A DNA stretch of 43,326 nt, taken from positions 1 through 43,326 of the forward strand of contig QIAU01000163.1 of NCBI GenBank assembly GCA_003225055.1, written 5' to 3'. The notes beneath the pieces are model-generated. The model was given only the letters and a program-made list of their open reading frames with translations, did no database searches and was not told the origin of the DNA. The stretch comes from Acidobacteriota bacterium. GTDB lineage: Bacteria > Acidobacteriota > Terriglobia > Terriglobales > Acidobacteriaceae. The translations under genes and the position numbers were made by a program. Shown here piece after piece: positions 1-7,065 of this stretch (within the stretch, counting starts at the first letter, position 1; each line of letters begins with the position of its first letter).

Positions 1-119
1 CGCTCTTTGAGAGCATCGTTGTACAACTGGCGGCACACTTCCAGCGTCGAAAACAAGACTTGCCGCTGTTTGCGGTTTGGCCACAGCCGATATTTATACG
101 TTCTTCTGATTTTCGACAT
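1..119 (-). CDS. TnpB-like protein (OrfB of IS200/IS605), N-terminal fragment cut by window edge
   Basis: The minus strand from ATG at 119 reads MSKIRRTYKYRLWPNRKQ followed by a segment containing CRQLYNDAL. This is the usual opening of TnpB, the RNA-guided nuclease carried by IS605-type elements. Only about 39 codons lie in the window, so the RuvC-like catalytic part and zinc ribbon cannot be assessed. The start overlaps the end of the tnpA relic by 26 nt in another frame, the normal tnpA-tnpB arrangement. Whether this TnpB is intact is unknown, and any guide RNA region would lie outside the window. Confidence 0.75.
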   Translation of the reverse strand, partial: MSKIRRTYKYRLWPNRKQRQVLFSTLEVCRQLYNDALKE

Positions 120-488
120 ATGGTTGGATGACCGCTAGCGGCGCCCCCCCAACGGTGGACACGAAATAGCTGTTCGTCCACAGCGTCGGCAACCGTGATT
201 TCAGGGTGCGAAATTCCTGCCGCAAGCTGTGCCAGGAAACCCCCTTGAGGTGCTTAACCAACCGATGAATACCCAACTGCGGGTCTACTTCTACCAGCAC
301 GTGTACGTGGTCGGGCATGATTTCCAGAGCCATCACGATATTTGTTTGCCACTTGCCTAAGCACCTGTTCGCATCGTTTAGCGATTGGTCCGACCCGCAC
401 AGCTCGCCGATACTTAGTCGTCCACACGCAATGGTACTTTGCTTGAATAGACCACGTTGTGGTTTGATTTGTACCCTTCCAGGGCCAT
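94..488 (-). pseudogene. tnpA: IS200/IS605 TnpA (Y1 transposase), frameshifted
   Basis: TnpA is the HUH-type single-strand transposase of IS200/IS605 elements. The relic is read in pieces on the minus strand. ATG at 488 gives MALEGYKSNHNVVYSSK. A shift near 438 leads to YHCVWTTKYRRAVRVGP and then KRCEQVLRQVANKY. A second shift near 345 leads to ALEIMPDHVHVLVEVDP. The HUH motif (HVH) and the likely catalytic Tyr in IQPYVENQ both lie in the last piece (94-336), which is the only sizeable open frame left. With two frame breaks it should not make a full transposase. It sits between the IS end hairpin and the tnpB start, so the element is probably immobile unless served in trans. Confidence 0.8.
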
Positions 489-544
489 ACTGATGCTTAT
501 ACCTAATGAAGCAATCTAAGACAAGGCAAAATCACGCCTTATAT

Positions 545-572
545 CCCCAGCCCTAAAGGGCCGGGCTTTACG
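545..572. repeat. IS200/IS605-type end hairpin
   Basis: A short inverted repeat, GCCC TAAA GGGC (550-561), is flanked by C-rich and G-rich sequence about 60 nt upstream of the tnpA start. IS200/IS605 ends carry subterminal hairpins of this kind instead of terminal inverted repeats, so this is probably the tnpA-side end. The exact cleavage site was not identified. From here to 764 no gene is visible. Confidence 0.45.
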
Positions 573-764
573 GCGCTTCTCGGTAATGGCGATTGTCTAT
601 CGCATCAAAGCCGGACCTCGAGAATGGGTGGAATACCCGCTGCTTGGTCGGGTGGCCGCAAGATCCTGAAGATTGGACCGGAGTCAGGTTGTCGCCGTGA
701 CTAGAACGGGCCGGCCGGTGCCGATATTTCCCGAGTATCCTGCCTCTGCTTTACACTGAACAGT

Positions 765-1718
765 TTGAATGACCAATGGCAGCAATGGATTGAGCGGCTG
801 CGCGGCGGGGATCCGCGGGCGCTGGCGCGCGCCATCAGCATGGTGGAGAACCGCGAGCCCGGCTGGTCGGAACTGTTGAAGGCGCTTTTTCCGCATAGCG
901 GGCACGCGCGAATTTTAGGGCTGACCGGAGCTCCCGGGTCGGGCAAGAGCACCTTGGTTGATCAGCTCGCCAAACACTATCGCAAAGAGAATCGCATGGT
1001 GGGCATCGTTGCCGTTGATCCAACCAGTCCATACAGTGGGGGCGCGATTCTCGGGGATCGCATCCGGATGCAAGATCATTTTACCGATCCCGGCATTTAC
1101 ATCCGCAGCATGGCAACCCGGGGTTCGCTCGGCGGCCTGGCGCGCGCTACCGCCGATGTCAGTACCGTGCTCGATGCCTCCGGGCGCGACCTGATCATGA
1201 TTGAGACGGTCGGCGTGGGACAGGATGAAATCGACATCGTGCGTTTGGCGGATATTACGATTGTGATTCTGGTGCCGGGCATGGGCGACGATGTACAGAC
1301 GATCAAAGCTGGGATCATGGAGATCGCGGATATCTTTGTGATCAACAAATGCGATCGCGAAGGGGCGGAGCGAGTGGAGCGGGAGATTCGCGCCCTCGAG
1401 TCGCTGGCGACGCGCAGCGATCATTGGGTTCCTCCGATCGTGAAAACTGTGGCCAGTGAAGGAAAAGGGATCGCGGAGCTGGCGAAGACCATCGCGCAAT
1501 ACGATTCTTATTTGCAGAAGGAAAATCTCGTGCTGAAGCGCACCATTCAGAACTGGCGCGAGCGGTTGGTCGAAATGCTGCGGGATGCTATGTTGGAAAA
1601 GGCGCAGGCGCATCTTGGCGACGGCGAAGTCGGCCGATACGCCGCGGAAGTGGCCGAACACAAACGCGATCCTTACACGCTGGTGGAAGAGATTGTTGGC
1701 AAAGTGGGAAGGAATTGA
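765..1718 (+). CDS. meaB: MeaB/ArgK-type GTPase, methylmalonyl-CoA mutase chaperone
   Basis: 317 aa P-loop G3E GTPase that loads, protects and reactivates the adenosylcobalamin cofactor of methylmalonyl-CoA mutase in the cytoplasm. The Walker A motif GAPGSGKS is at residues 55-62. It is followed by the family segments VDPTSPYSGGAILGDR and ETVGVGQDE and the base-recognition NKCD. Length is normal. The start is TTG at 765: an in-frame stop at 702 and no ATG or GTG between leave it the best choice, and the N-terminus (DPRALARAISMVENRE) matches the family. It overlaps mce by 1 nt, so the pair is probably translationally coupled. The mutase genes are not in the window. Confidence 0.93.
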   Translation: MNDQWQQWIERLRGGDPRALARAISMVENREPGWSELLKALFPHSGHARILGLTGAPGSGKSTLVDQLAKHYRKENRMVGIVAVDPTSPYSGGAILGDRIRMQDHFTDPGIYIRSMATRGSLGGLARATADVSTVLDASGRDLIMIETVGVGQDEIDIVRLADITIVILVPGMGDDVQTIKAGIMEIADIFVINKCDREGAERVEREIRALESLATRSDHWVPPIVKTVASEGKGIAELAKTIAQYDSYLQKENLVLKRTIQNWRERLVEMLRDAMLEKAQAHLGDGEVGRYAAEVAEHKRDPYTLVEEIVGKVGRN

Positions 1719-2113
1719 TGAAGATTGATCACTTGGGTATCGCGGTGAAGTCGCTGGCGGCGGCCAAAGCCATTTACGAAAAGCTGGGGCTCAGCGTGTC
1801 TTCAGAAGAGACAGTCGAGGCCGAACAGGTGCGGCTGGTCATGGTGCCGGTGGGCGAAAGCCGGCTGGAGTTGCTGCAACCGACATCGGAAAATTCCACC
1901 ATCGCGAAATTTATTGCCAAGCGCGGCGAGGGATTGCATCACGTGTCGTTGCGCGTGCCCGACTTGCGGGCTGCCGTGGAACGTTTGAAGAACGATGGGG
2001 TGCGGTTGGTTTCAGAAGACATCAAGGTCGGGGCCGAGGGTCATCGCTATGTTTTTGTGCATCCGTCGAGCGCGGCTGGAGTGTTGCTGGAATTGGTGGA
2101 AGCCGCCGGTTAA
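1718..2113 (+). CDS. mce: Methylmalonyl-CoA epimerase
   Basis: 131 aa VOC-fold (glyoxalase/bleomycin-resistance) metalloenzyme that interconverts (2S)- and (2R)-methylmalonyl-CoA between propionyl-CoA carboxylase and the mutase. It begins MKIDHLGIAVKSL with the first metal-ligand His. Later motifs are SRLELLQP, GEGLHHVSLRV and GVLLELVE, which supply the other expected His and Glu ligands. The ATG overlaps the meaB stop (TGATG), with a purine-rich ribosome site GGGAAGGA just upstream. The linkage to meaB supports the assignment over other VOC proteins. Confidence 0.92.
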   Translation: MKIDHLGIAVKSLAAAKAIYEKLGLSVSSEETVEAEQVRLVMVPVGESRLELLQPTSENSTIAKFIAKRGEGLHHVSLRVPDLRAAVERLKNDGVRLVSEDIKVGAEGHRYVFVHPSSAAGVLLELVEAAG

Positions 2114-2176
2114 TCCGTCTCAGGAAATCGGCCGAAGATTTCACGGATCACGACGGATTTTAGCTCTGCTGATCAA

Positions 2177-2848
2177 ATGCTCCTTCTAGCCGCAGATACT
2201 TCCGGAAAACACGGCAGCATTGCATTCGCGCGCGCCGAGTCAGATTCGCTCGAGGTCGTCGAGATAGTGCCGCTCCTGGGGGGCACTTTTTCTGCGCAGC
2301 TGGTTCCGCAGATTGCGGCTTTGCTGTCCAAGCACGGATTCTCCAAGCAGGAGGTCGGCGGCTTCGCTGTGGCTTCTGGGCCGGGGTCATTCACCGGGCT
2401 GCGAGTAGGACTGGCGGCGATCAAGGCGCTGGCGGAAGTCTTGCACAAGCCAATTGCCGCGGTGTCGCGGCTGGAGGCGGTGGCGGTTGCGAGCGGAGCG
2501 CAGGGCAGACTGATGGTGGCGCTCGATGCGGGTCGCGGGGAGGTGTATGTCGGCGGATACGAGGTCAACGCCGGCTCGGCTAAATGCATCGAGGAGGGTA
2601 TTTTGACCCGAGAAGGCTTAGGGCACGCCTTCGATGATCGTGTGGTGGTTACGCCGGATGCGAGTGTTGCAGAGATGGCTAGATCGGCTGGCGTCAAAGT
2701 TCATGAAATCGAGCACCCGAGAAGTGATGTCATCGCGCAGATAGGGTGGAAAAAGATCCGGGCCGCAGAGACAGTCTCGCCGGAAGAGTTGGAGGCGAAT
2801 TACATCCGGCGGTCGGATGCAGAGATTTTCGCCAAGCCCGCGCGTTAA
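2177..2848 (+). CDS. tsaB: tRNA t6A biosynthesis protein TsaB
   Basis: 223 aa protein of the ASKHA fold. TsaB partners TsaD and TsaE in making N6-threonylcarbamoyladenosine at position 37 of ANN-decoding tRNAs. Hallmarks visible are the opening LLLAADTSGKHGSIAF, the segment GGTFSAQLVPQI, and FAVASGPGSFTGLRVGL (residues about 62-79), the family signature. Length is usual for TsaB, and it lacks the metal-binding HxxxH of TsaD. rimI follows, a common tsaB-rimI arrangement. A 63-nt gap separates it from mce. Confidence 0.9.
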   Translation: MLLLAADTSGKHGSIAFARAESDSLEVVEIVPLLGGTFSAQLVPQIAALLSKHGFSKQEVGGFAVASGPGSFTGLRVGLAAIKALAEVLHKPIAAVSRLEAVAVASGAQGRLMVALDAGRGEVYVGGYEVNAGSAKCIEEGILTREGLGHAFDDRVVVTPDASVAEMARSAGVKVHEIEHPRSDVIAQIGWKKIRAAETVSPEELEANYIRRSDAEIFAKPAR

Positions 2849-2856
2849 CCGGGACG

Positions 2857-2917
2857 CCCTGTCGCCGTACAGGGATGCTTCGGCTTCGCGGGTTCGTTCG
2901 CAAGCGAAGGGACCCGC
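2857..2917. repeat. Two adjacent palindromic hairpins (REP-like) in the tsaB-rimI gap
   Basis: The first hairpin has a perfect 6-bp stem, CCCTGT (2857-2862) with ACAGGG (2869-2874). The second has outer stem GCGGGT (2888-2893) with ACCCGC (2912-2917) and inner stem TTCGC/GCGAA around an AA loop. No T-tract follows, so these look like an interspersed palindromic element rather than a terminator. Copy number elsewhere cannot be judged from this window. Confidence 0.5.
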
Positions 2918-2958
2918 TGCGCTCAGGGATGACAACTTTATTGTCAATTTTACTGTCA

Positions 2959-3411
2959 ATGTCAATGAAGATACGTTGCGCGACGCCCGACGATACCCCG
3001 GCCATGATGGCATTGGAGCGCCACGCGGTCACGGCCGCGCACTGGGATCGCCAGAGCTACGCCAGCTTGTTTGCCGGCGCAGGGGCCGAGCGACTGCCGC
3101 TGGTGATCGAAACCGAAGCCGGCATTCAGGGTTTCCTGGTCGCGCGCGCAGTAGGCCCAGAATGGGAAATCGAGAACATTGCTATCGCCGCTCCGGCCCG
3201 GCGGCACGGGTTGGGAACCCGGCTGGTGGGGGAATTCCTGGAGCAGGCGAGGGCAACGGGCGCCGAGGCGGTTTTTCTGGAAGTTCGCGAGTCAAACCTG
3301 TCGGCGCGTGCGCTCTACGAGAAATGGGCCTTTATTGAAAACGGCCGTCGCAACCGCTACTATTCGAACCCCCAAGAGGATGCCATTCTCTACCGCCTTC
3401 GGTTGATTTAA
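2959..3411 (+). CDS. rimI: Ribosomal-protein-alanine N-acetyltransferase RimI-like (GNAT)
   Basis: About 150 aa GNAT acetyltransferase. RimI acetylates the N-terminal alanine of ribosomal protein S18; related proteins acetylate other N-termini. The acetyl-CoA loop is seen in IAIAAPARRHGLGTRL, followed by EVRESNLSARALYEKWAF and NGRRNRYYSNPQEDAILYRL, the usual RimI C-terminus. The frame stays open upstream to 2746, but that stretch overlaps tsaB and the palindromic hairpins. The start is therefore taken at ATG 2959 (MSMKIRCATPDD), with ATG 2965 as an alternative. Position after tsaB supports RimI over a generic GNAT. Confidence 0.82.
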   Translation: MSMKIRCATPDDTPAMMALERHAVTAAHWDRQSYASLFAGAGAERLPLVIETEAGIQGFLVARAVGPEWEIENIAIAAPARRHGLGTRLVGEFLEQARATGAEAVFLEVRESNLSARALYEKWAFIENGRRNRYYSNPQEDAILYRLRLI

Positions 3412-3513
3412 TTTGCTTGGTTGCTGGCGCAAAAATGGTCACTTGCTCTGGCGACCAAAGCCGCGAACCTATGGAAATTAGGATTGAAGCAGGGTAAGTC
3501 GTGTGGTAGGTTT

Positions 3514-3532
3514 AGCCCTGTAATGGGTTTTT
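3514..3532 (+). terminator. Possible weak intrinsic terminator or leader hairpin before the DUF465 gene
   Basis: AGCCC (3514-3518) can pair with GGGTT (3525-3529), including one G-T pair, followed by a run of five T. It lies inside the rimI-DUF465 gap, 27 nt before the next start codon. It could end the rimI transcript or belong to an attenuated leader. The short stem makes it weak. Confidence 0.3.
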
Positions 3533-3558
3533 AACAACCTGGGGAGGAGGTCTGCTGG

Positions 3559-3786
3559 ATGCTCACTCCGAAGGACCAGCTCCTGGCCAGCCACGAAGAG
3601 TTCCGCCGTCTGGCTCAGGAGCACATGCAGTACGCCCAACGCCTTGATTTACTCACTCAGAAACGATATCTCAGCGAAGACGAAAAATTAGAAGAGGTAC
3701 GGCTGAAAAAGCTGAAACTGCGCCTCAAGGATCAGATGGAGTCTATTGAGCGGCAGTACCGGCAAGGCCAGCATCAGGTCGCTTAA
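3559..3786 (+). CDS. DUF465 (YdcH-like) small protein
   Basis: 75 aa charged, helical protein with Lys/Glu/Leu-rich heptad-like sequence ([23 protein letters not shown]), typical of the DUF465/YdcH family of small two-helix proteins of unknown function. A strong ribosome-binding site, GGGGAGGAGG, precedes the ATG. It is flanked by a possible weak terminator upstream and a clear intrinsic terminator at 3842-3865, so it appears to be a single-gene transcript. No enzymatic motif is present and function is not known. Confidence 0.75.
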   Translation: MLTPKDQLLASHEEFRRLAQEHMQYAQRLDLLTQKRYLSEDEKLEEVRLKKLKLRLKDQMESIERQYRQGQHQVA

Positions 3787-3841
3787 ACCCTTGGCCACTC
3801 CCGGCGGCTTTTGCCGTTTACGGGATGTTTCGTTTACCGCG

Positions 3842-3865
3842 AGGCGCGTCGAAGCGCCTTTTTTT
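3842..3865 (+). terminator. Intrinsic terminator after the DUF465 gene
   Basis: Stem AGGCGC (3842-3847) pairs with GCGCCT (3854-3859) around the loop GTCGAA and runs into seven T. It sits 55 nt past the DUF465 stop and separates it from the psd operon. Confidence 0.8.
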
Positions 3866-3902
3866 GTTGGTACTTAGAGCCGAACCAGGGCTGTACGTGA
3901 AC

Positions 3903-3908
3903 TATAAT
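3903..3908 (+). promoter_or_regulatory. Candidate -10 element for the psd operon
   Basis: A perfect TATAAT lies 14 nt before the psd ATG and downstream of a strong terminator, so a promoter is expected here. No convincing -35 hexamer is visible at 16-18 nt spacing. The leader would be very short. Confidence 0.4.
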
Positions 3909-3921
3909 CTGGAAAGGCCCC

Positions 3922-4587
3922 ATGGTTCGCGATGGCTACTATTACGGCGCCCTGCTGCTCGCCGCCGCCTGGCTGATCGGCTGGGTGACCCGAGCCCTAT
4001 GGGCAATACCGTGTGTGCTCCTGGCGGCCTTCTTTCTTTGGTTCTTCCGCGATCCCGAACGCGAAATTCCCGATACTCCCGGAGCCGTCGTCTCTCCGGC
4101 TGACGGCAAAGTCACCTCTGTGTCAACCATCATGCTGGATGGAGTGCCGCGGGCCCGCATCAGCATCTTCCTGAATGTCTTTGATGTGCACGTGAATCGC
4201 TCGCCTATTGCCGGAACCGTGCGCGATATCCGCTACCACGGTGGAAAATTCTTGAATGCGATGAGCGAGGTCTGCGCGGATCAGAACGAGCAGAATGTCG
4301 TCACGGTTGAAGGAGAAGGGCAGACGGTCGTCTTTAAGCAGATTGCAGGGCTGCTGGCGCGAAGAATTGTTTTCACCAAGAAGGTCGGTGATCGACTGAA
4401 GCGGGGCGAGCGCGTAGGATTGATCAAATTTGGGTCACGCACCGATATCCTGCTGGACTTAGGTTCCAAGCTGCAGGTCAACAAAGGTGATCGCGTGAAG
4501 GGCGGGTCCAGCGTCCTGGCGTATCTCGAGCCCAAACAGGCGCTGGTGGCGAGTATGGCAGTCGAGTCGGGCGAGGGAGATCGCTGA
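3922..4587 (+). CDS. psd: Phosphatidylserine decarboxylase proenzyme (short, archaeal-type)
   Basis: 221 aa membrane enzyme converting phosphatidylserine to phosphatidylethanolamine. The N-terminus carries hydrophobic segments (residues about 9-42), followed by [21 protein letters not shown] and the self-cleavage site [10 protein letters not shown]. Cleavage between Gly171 and Ser172 would create the pyruvoyl cofactor on the small C-terminal chain. The length fits the short family (about 210-230 aa), not the long E. coli type. Its stop overlaps the pssA start by 1 nt, so synthesis of PS and its decarboxylation are encoded together. Confidence 0.93.
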   Translation: MVRDGYYYGALLLAAAWLIGWVTRALWAIPCVLLAAFFLWFFRDPEREIPDTPGAVVSPADGKVTSVSTIMLDGVPRARISIFLNVFDVHVNRSPIAGTVRDIRYHGGKFLNAMSEVCADQNEQNVVTVEGEGQTVVFKQIAGLLARRIVFTKKVGDRLKRGERVGLIKFGSRTDILLDLGSKLQVNKGDRVKGGSSVLAYLEPKQALVASMAVESGEGDR

Positions 4588-5471
4588 TGGGGACCGATTT
4601 TGATGCAGGAGTGCCCCGGCGGCGCAAAGAAGATCAACCTCCACGGCGTCTGCGGAAGGGGATGTATATCCTTCCCTCCCTGTTCACGACGGCTAACATC
4701 GCCGCCGGTTATTACGCCATCTTGCAGATCATGCACGCGTCAGTTAACGAGCCTTGGCACCTGGACAATGCTGCCAAGGCGATTGGCTTTGCCGTCCTAT
4801 TCGACGGCCTGGACGGCCGCATCGCGCGCATGACCAAGACGGCGAGCGATTTTGGCAGGGAATTGGACTCCCTGGCGGACGTGATCACCTTTGGTGTAAC
4901 CCCCGCCTTGTTGGCGTGGATGTGGGGCTTCCGTCTGCTGCCGGACGGGATACCTGACCCCCTGTGGCATACCAAGTTGCTGCAGATCGGCGCTATCGCC
5001 AGCTTCCTTTTCTTGATGGCCGGTACGAGCCGCCTGGCCAGATTCAATATCCAGGTCAACCCGCAGCCTTCCAATCCGGGGCGGCCGGGAAAGAAATATT
5101 TTGTCGGTATGCCGATTCCGGCCGGCGCCGGAGTCATTGCGGCGATTGTCCACTTCTCCGATGGCCAGCCCATCTCCTCGTGGTGGACGGCGCTGAGCTG
5201 GACGCTCATGGTGCTTGCCGTAGGTTACCTCATGGTGAGCACTTGGCGGTTTTACAGTTTCAAGGACATCGACTTCCGGACCCGCCAGCCCTTTCGCGTG
5301 ATCATCATTCTGGGCGCATTGTTTGCCGGTATCTGGTTTTTCTCCGGCCCTTTGCTGTTTGCCCTGGCCCTGCTGTACATGGCTTCGGGAGTATTCTGGC
5401 GACTGCAGTGGATTTTCCGCCGCCGCGAGGTCCCGCCTCCGCCCTATAAAGAGGTTTCGCAGACACCGTGA
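4587..5471 (+). CDS. pssA: CDP-diacylglycerol-serine O-phosphatidyltransferase
   Basis: 294 aa integral membrane CDP-alcohol phosphatidyltransferase making phosphatidylserine from CDP-diacylglycerol and serine. The family motif is present as DGLDGRIAR ... GRELDSLAD at roughly residues 74-99, containing the metal-binding aspartates and catalytic Asp. Several hydrophobic segments follow (for example ASFLFLMAGTSRLARF and VIIILGALFAGIWFF). It starts at the ATG overlapping the psd stop and overlaps the next gene by 4 nt (GTGA). The product feeds Psd directly. Confidence 0.93.
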   Translation: MGTDFDAGVPRRRKEDQPPRRLRKGMYILPSLFTTANIAAGYYAILQIMHASVNEPWHLDNAAKAIGFAVLFDGLDGRIARMTKTASDFGRELDSLADVITFGVTPALLAWMWGFRLLPDGIPDPLWHTKLLQIGAIASFLFLMAGTSRLARFNIQVNPQPSNPGRPGKKYFVGMPIPAGAGVIAAIVHFSDGQPISSWWTALSWTLMVLAVGYLMVSTWRFYSFKDIDFRTRQPFRVIIILGALFAGIWFFSGPLLFALALLYMASGVFWRLQWIFRRREVPPPPYKEVSQTP

Positions 5472-6547
5472 GTACGCCGCCTAAACCCGTTACTGCCCCT
5501 CACGCCGGTGCTACCAGAAGCGCTAACCTTTACCGGGTTGCCATCGTGGGCGCTGCCACGCTCAAGGGCAAGGAAGTTGCCGAGGTCCTCAATGACCGCA
5601 ACTTCCCTGCGCTGGACGTGAAGTTGCTCGATGACGATGAGTCGCTCGGCCAATTGGAGGCGATGGGCGACGAAGTCACGTTCATTCAGAACCTGCGAGC
5701 CGAGCAGTTTGAGCGCGTCGACTTCACGTTTTTCGCCTCCGACCAACACTGCACTCGCAAGAATTGGGGAACCGCGCGACGCGCCGGCAGCGCGATTGTC
5801 GACTTGTCCTATGCCCTGGAGGAGGACGAGAGTGCGGCGTTGCGTTCGACCTGGATTGAGCGCGAACTGGGCCAGGCGGTGCAGGTGGATTTGCAGCCTG
5901 GCCCCGCCGTCACGGCGCACCCGGCGGCTATCGTGCTAGGGCTGCTGATTCTACGCGCGCAAAAGGCGGGTGAGGTCAAGCGCGTGGTCGCCACCATCTT
6001 TGAACCTGCTTCCGAGCACGGCCAGCGCGGCATGGACGAATTGCACCAGCAGACCGTAAACCTGCTTTCTTTTCAGCAATTACCGAAAGCCGTCTTTGAT
6101 ACGCAGGTGGCCTTCAACATGGTCACGCGCTACGGCGATAAATCCACTCCTCCGCTTGAAAGCGTCGAACGGCGCGTCTTGAAGCACTACCAGCGAGTGG
6201 TCGGAGAGCGAGCCCCGAAACCATCCTTGCTGATGGTGCAGGCCCCCATTTTCCATGGACATGCGTTTTCGATTTACCTGGAAATGGAACAACCGGTGGC
6301 GCTCGGCGATTTGTCCCAGGTTCTGACCGGCGAGCATGTGACCATCACCCGACTGGCCGAAGATTCGCCCAGCAACGTGAATGCTGCGGGCCAGGGGGAA
6401 ATCCTGCTCTCGGTCGGGAGCGACGCTAATCATGAAAATGGGTGCTGGTTGTGGGCCGCCGCGGACAATTTGAGAATCGTGGCGTCCACCGCCGTCGAGT
6501 GCGCCGAAACCATGGCTGCCACCCGCCCACGAGGGAAGATCCAATGA
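5468..6547 (+). CDS. Aspartate-semialdehyde dehydrogenase-like protein lacking catalytic residues
   Basis: 359 aa. The N-terminal Rossmann motif (YRVAIVGAATLKGKEVAEVL, residues 22-41) and the overall layout match the ASADH/USG-1 family, including FFASD, IVDLS and IFHGHAFSIY. The active site is not conserved. Where ASADH has NPNCS with the nucleophilic Cys, this protein has HPAAI (residues 151-155, Ala154 at the Cys position). The Gln in the segment before SGxG is replaced by Pro180. The substrate-binding Arg before PxxxGH is replaced by Gln258. It is therefore unlikely to be a working dehydrogenase; a structural or regulatory role is inferred. The GTG start overlaps pssA by 4 nt and the stop overlaps lptE by 4 nt, so it is an integral part of the operon. 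Confidence 0.75.
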   Translation: MSTPPKPVTAPHAGATRSANLYRVAIVGAATLKGKEVAEVLNDRNFPALDVKLLDDDESLGQLEAMGDEVTFIQNLRAEQFERVDFTFFASDQHCTRKNWGTARRAGSAIVDLSYALEEDESAALRSTWIERELGQAVQVDLQPGPAVTAHPAAIVLGLLILRAQKAGEVKRVVATIFEPASEHGQRGMDELHQQTVNLLSFQQLPKAVFDTQVAFNMVTRYGDKSTPPLESVERRVLKHYQRVVGERAPKPSLLMVQAPIFHGHAFSIYLEMEQPVALGDLSQVLTGEHVTITRLAEDSPSNVNAAGQGEILLSVGSDANHENGCWLWAAADNLRIVASTAVECAETMAATRPRGKIQ

Positions 6548-7065
6548 GGCTTGTGACTGTCGTCCTGCCTGGCCTCCTTTCGCTGACCGTCTCCGGATGC
6601 GGTTACCACACTGCCGGGCACGTCAAGACGTTGCCGGAAGACATCCATACGATTGCGGTGCCCGCCTTCATTAACCAGTCACGGACTTACCGGGTGGAGC
6701 AGAGGCTTACCGCGGCGGTAGTCCGGGAACTGGTTACGCGCACCAATTATCATGTTGTAAACGAACCGGACCAGGCGGCCGACGCAACGCTGCAGGGAAT
6801 CGTGCTTGGCACGGTGGCTGTGCCGGCGACTTACGATTCCCAAACCGGCAGAGCCGCCAGTGTGCTGGTGGCGGTGACGGTCAAAGTCTCATTGACGGAC
6901 CGGCATGGTAAGGTGCTCTACGATAATCCGTCCTACGCATTCCGCGATCAGTACCAGGTCTCAAGGGAACTGTCCAGCTTTTTCGAAGAAGGCTCGCCCG
7001 CGTGGGAACGTCTCTGCCGGGAATTTGCGCGCTCTCTGGTGAGCAACCTCCTGGAGGGCTTCTGA
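6544..7065 (+). CDS. lptE: LptE-family LPS-assembly lipoprotein
   Basis: 173 aa. LptE plugs the LptD outer-membrane translocon and helps deliver LPS to the cell surface. A signal peptide ends in the lipobox VSGC, with the lipidated Cys in LTVSGCGYHTAGH, then IHTIAVPAFINQSRTYRVEQRLTAAV, typical of the Lipoprotein-DUF799/LptE group. The start is ATG at 6544, overlapping the previous stop (ATGA); the longer open frame upstream lies inside the asd-like gene. holA starts directly at the next base after its stop. The lptE-holA neighbourhood occurs widely in diderm bacteria and supports the call. Confidence 0.85.
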   Translation: MRLVTVVLPGLLSLTVSGCGYHTAGHVKTLPEDIHTIAVPAFINQSRTYRVEQRLTAAVVRELVTRTNYHVVNEPDQAADATLQGIVLGTVAVPATYDSQTGRAASVLVAVTVKVSLTDRHGKVLYDNPSYAFRDQYQVSRELSSFFEEGSPAWERLCREFARSLVSNLLEGF

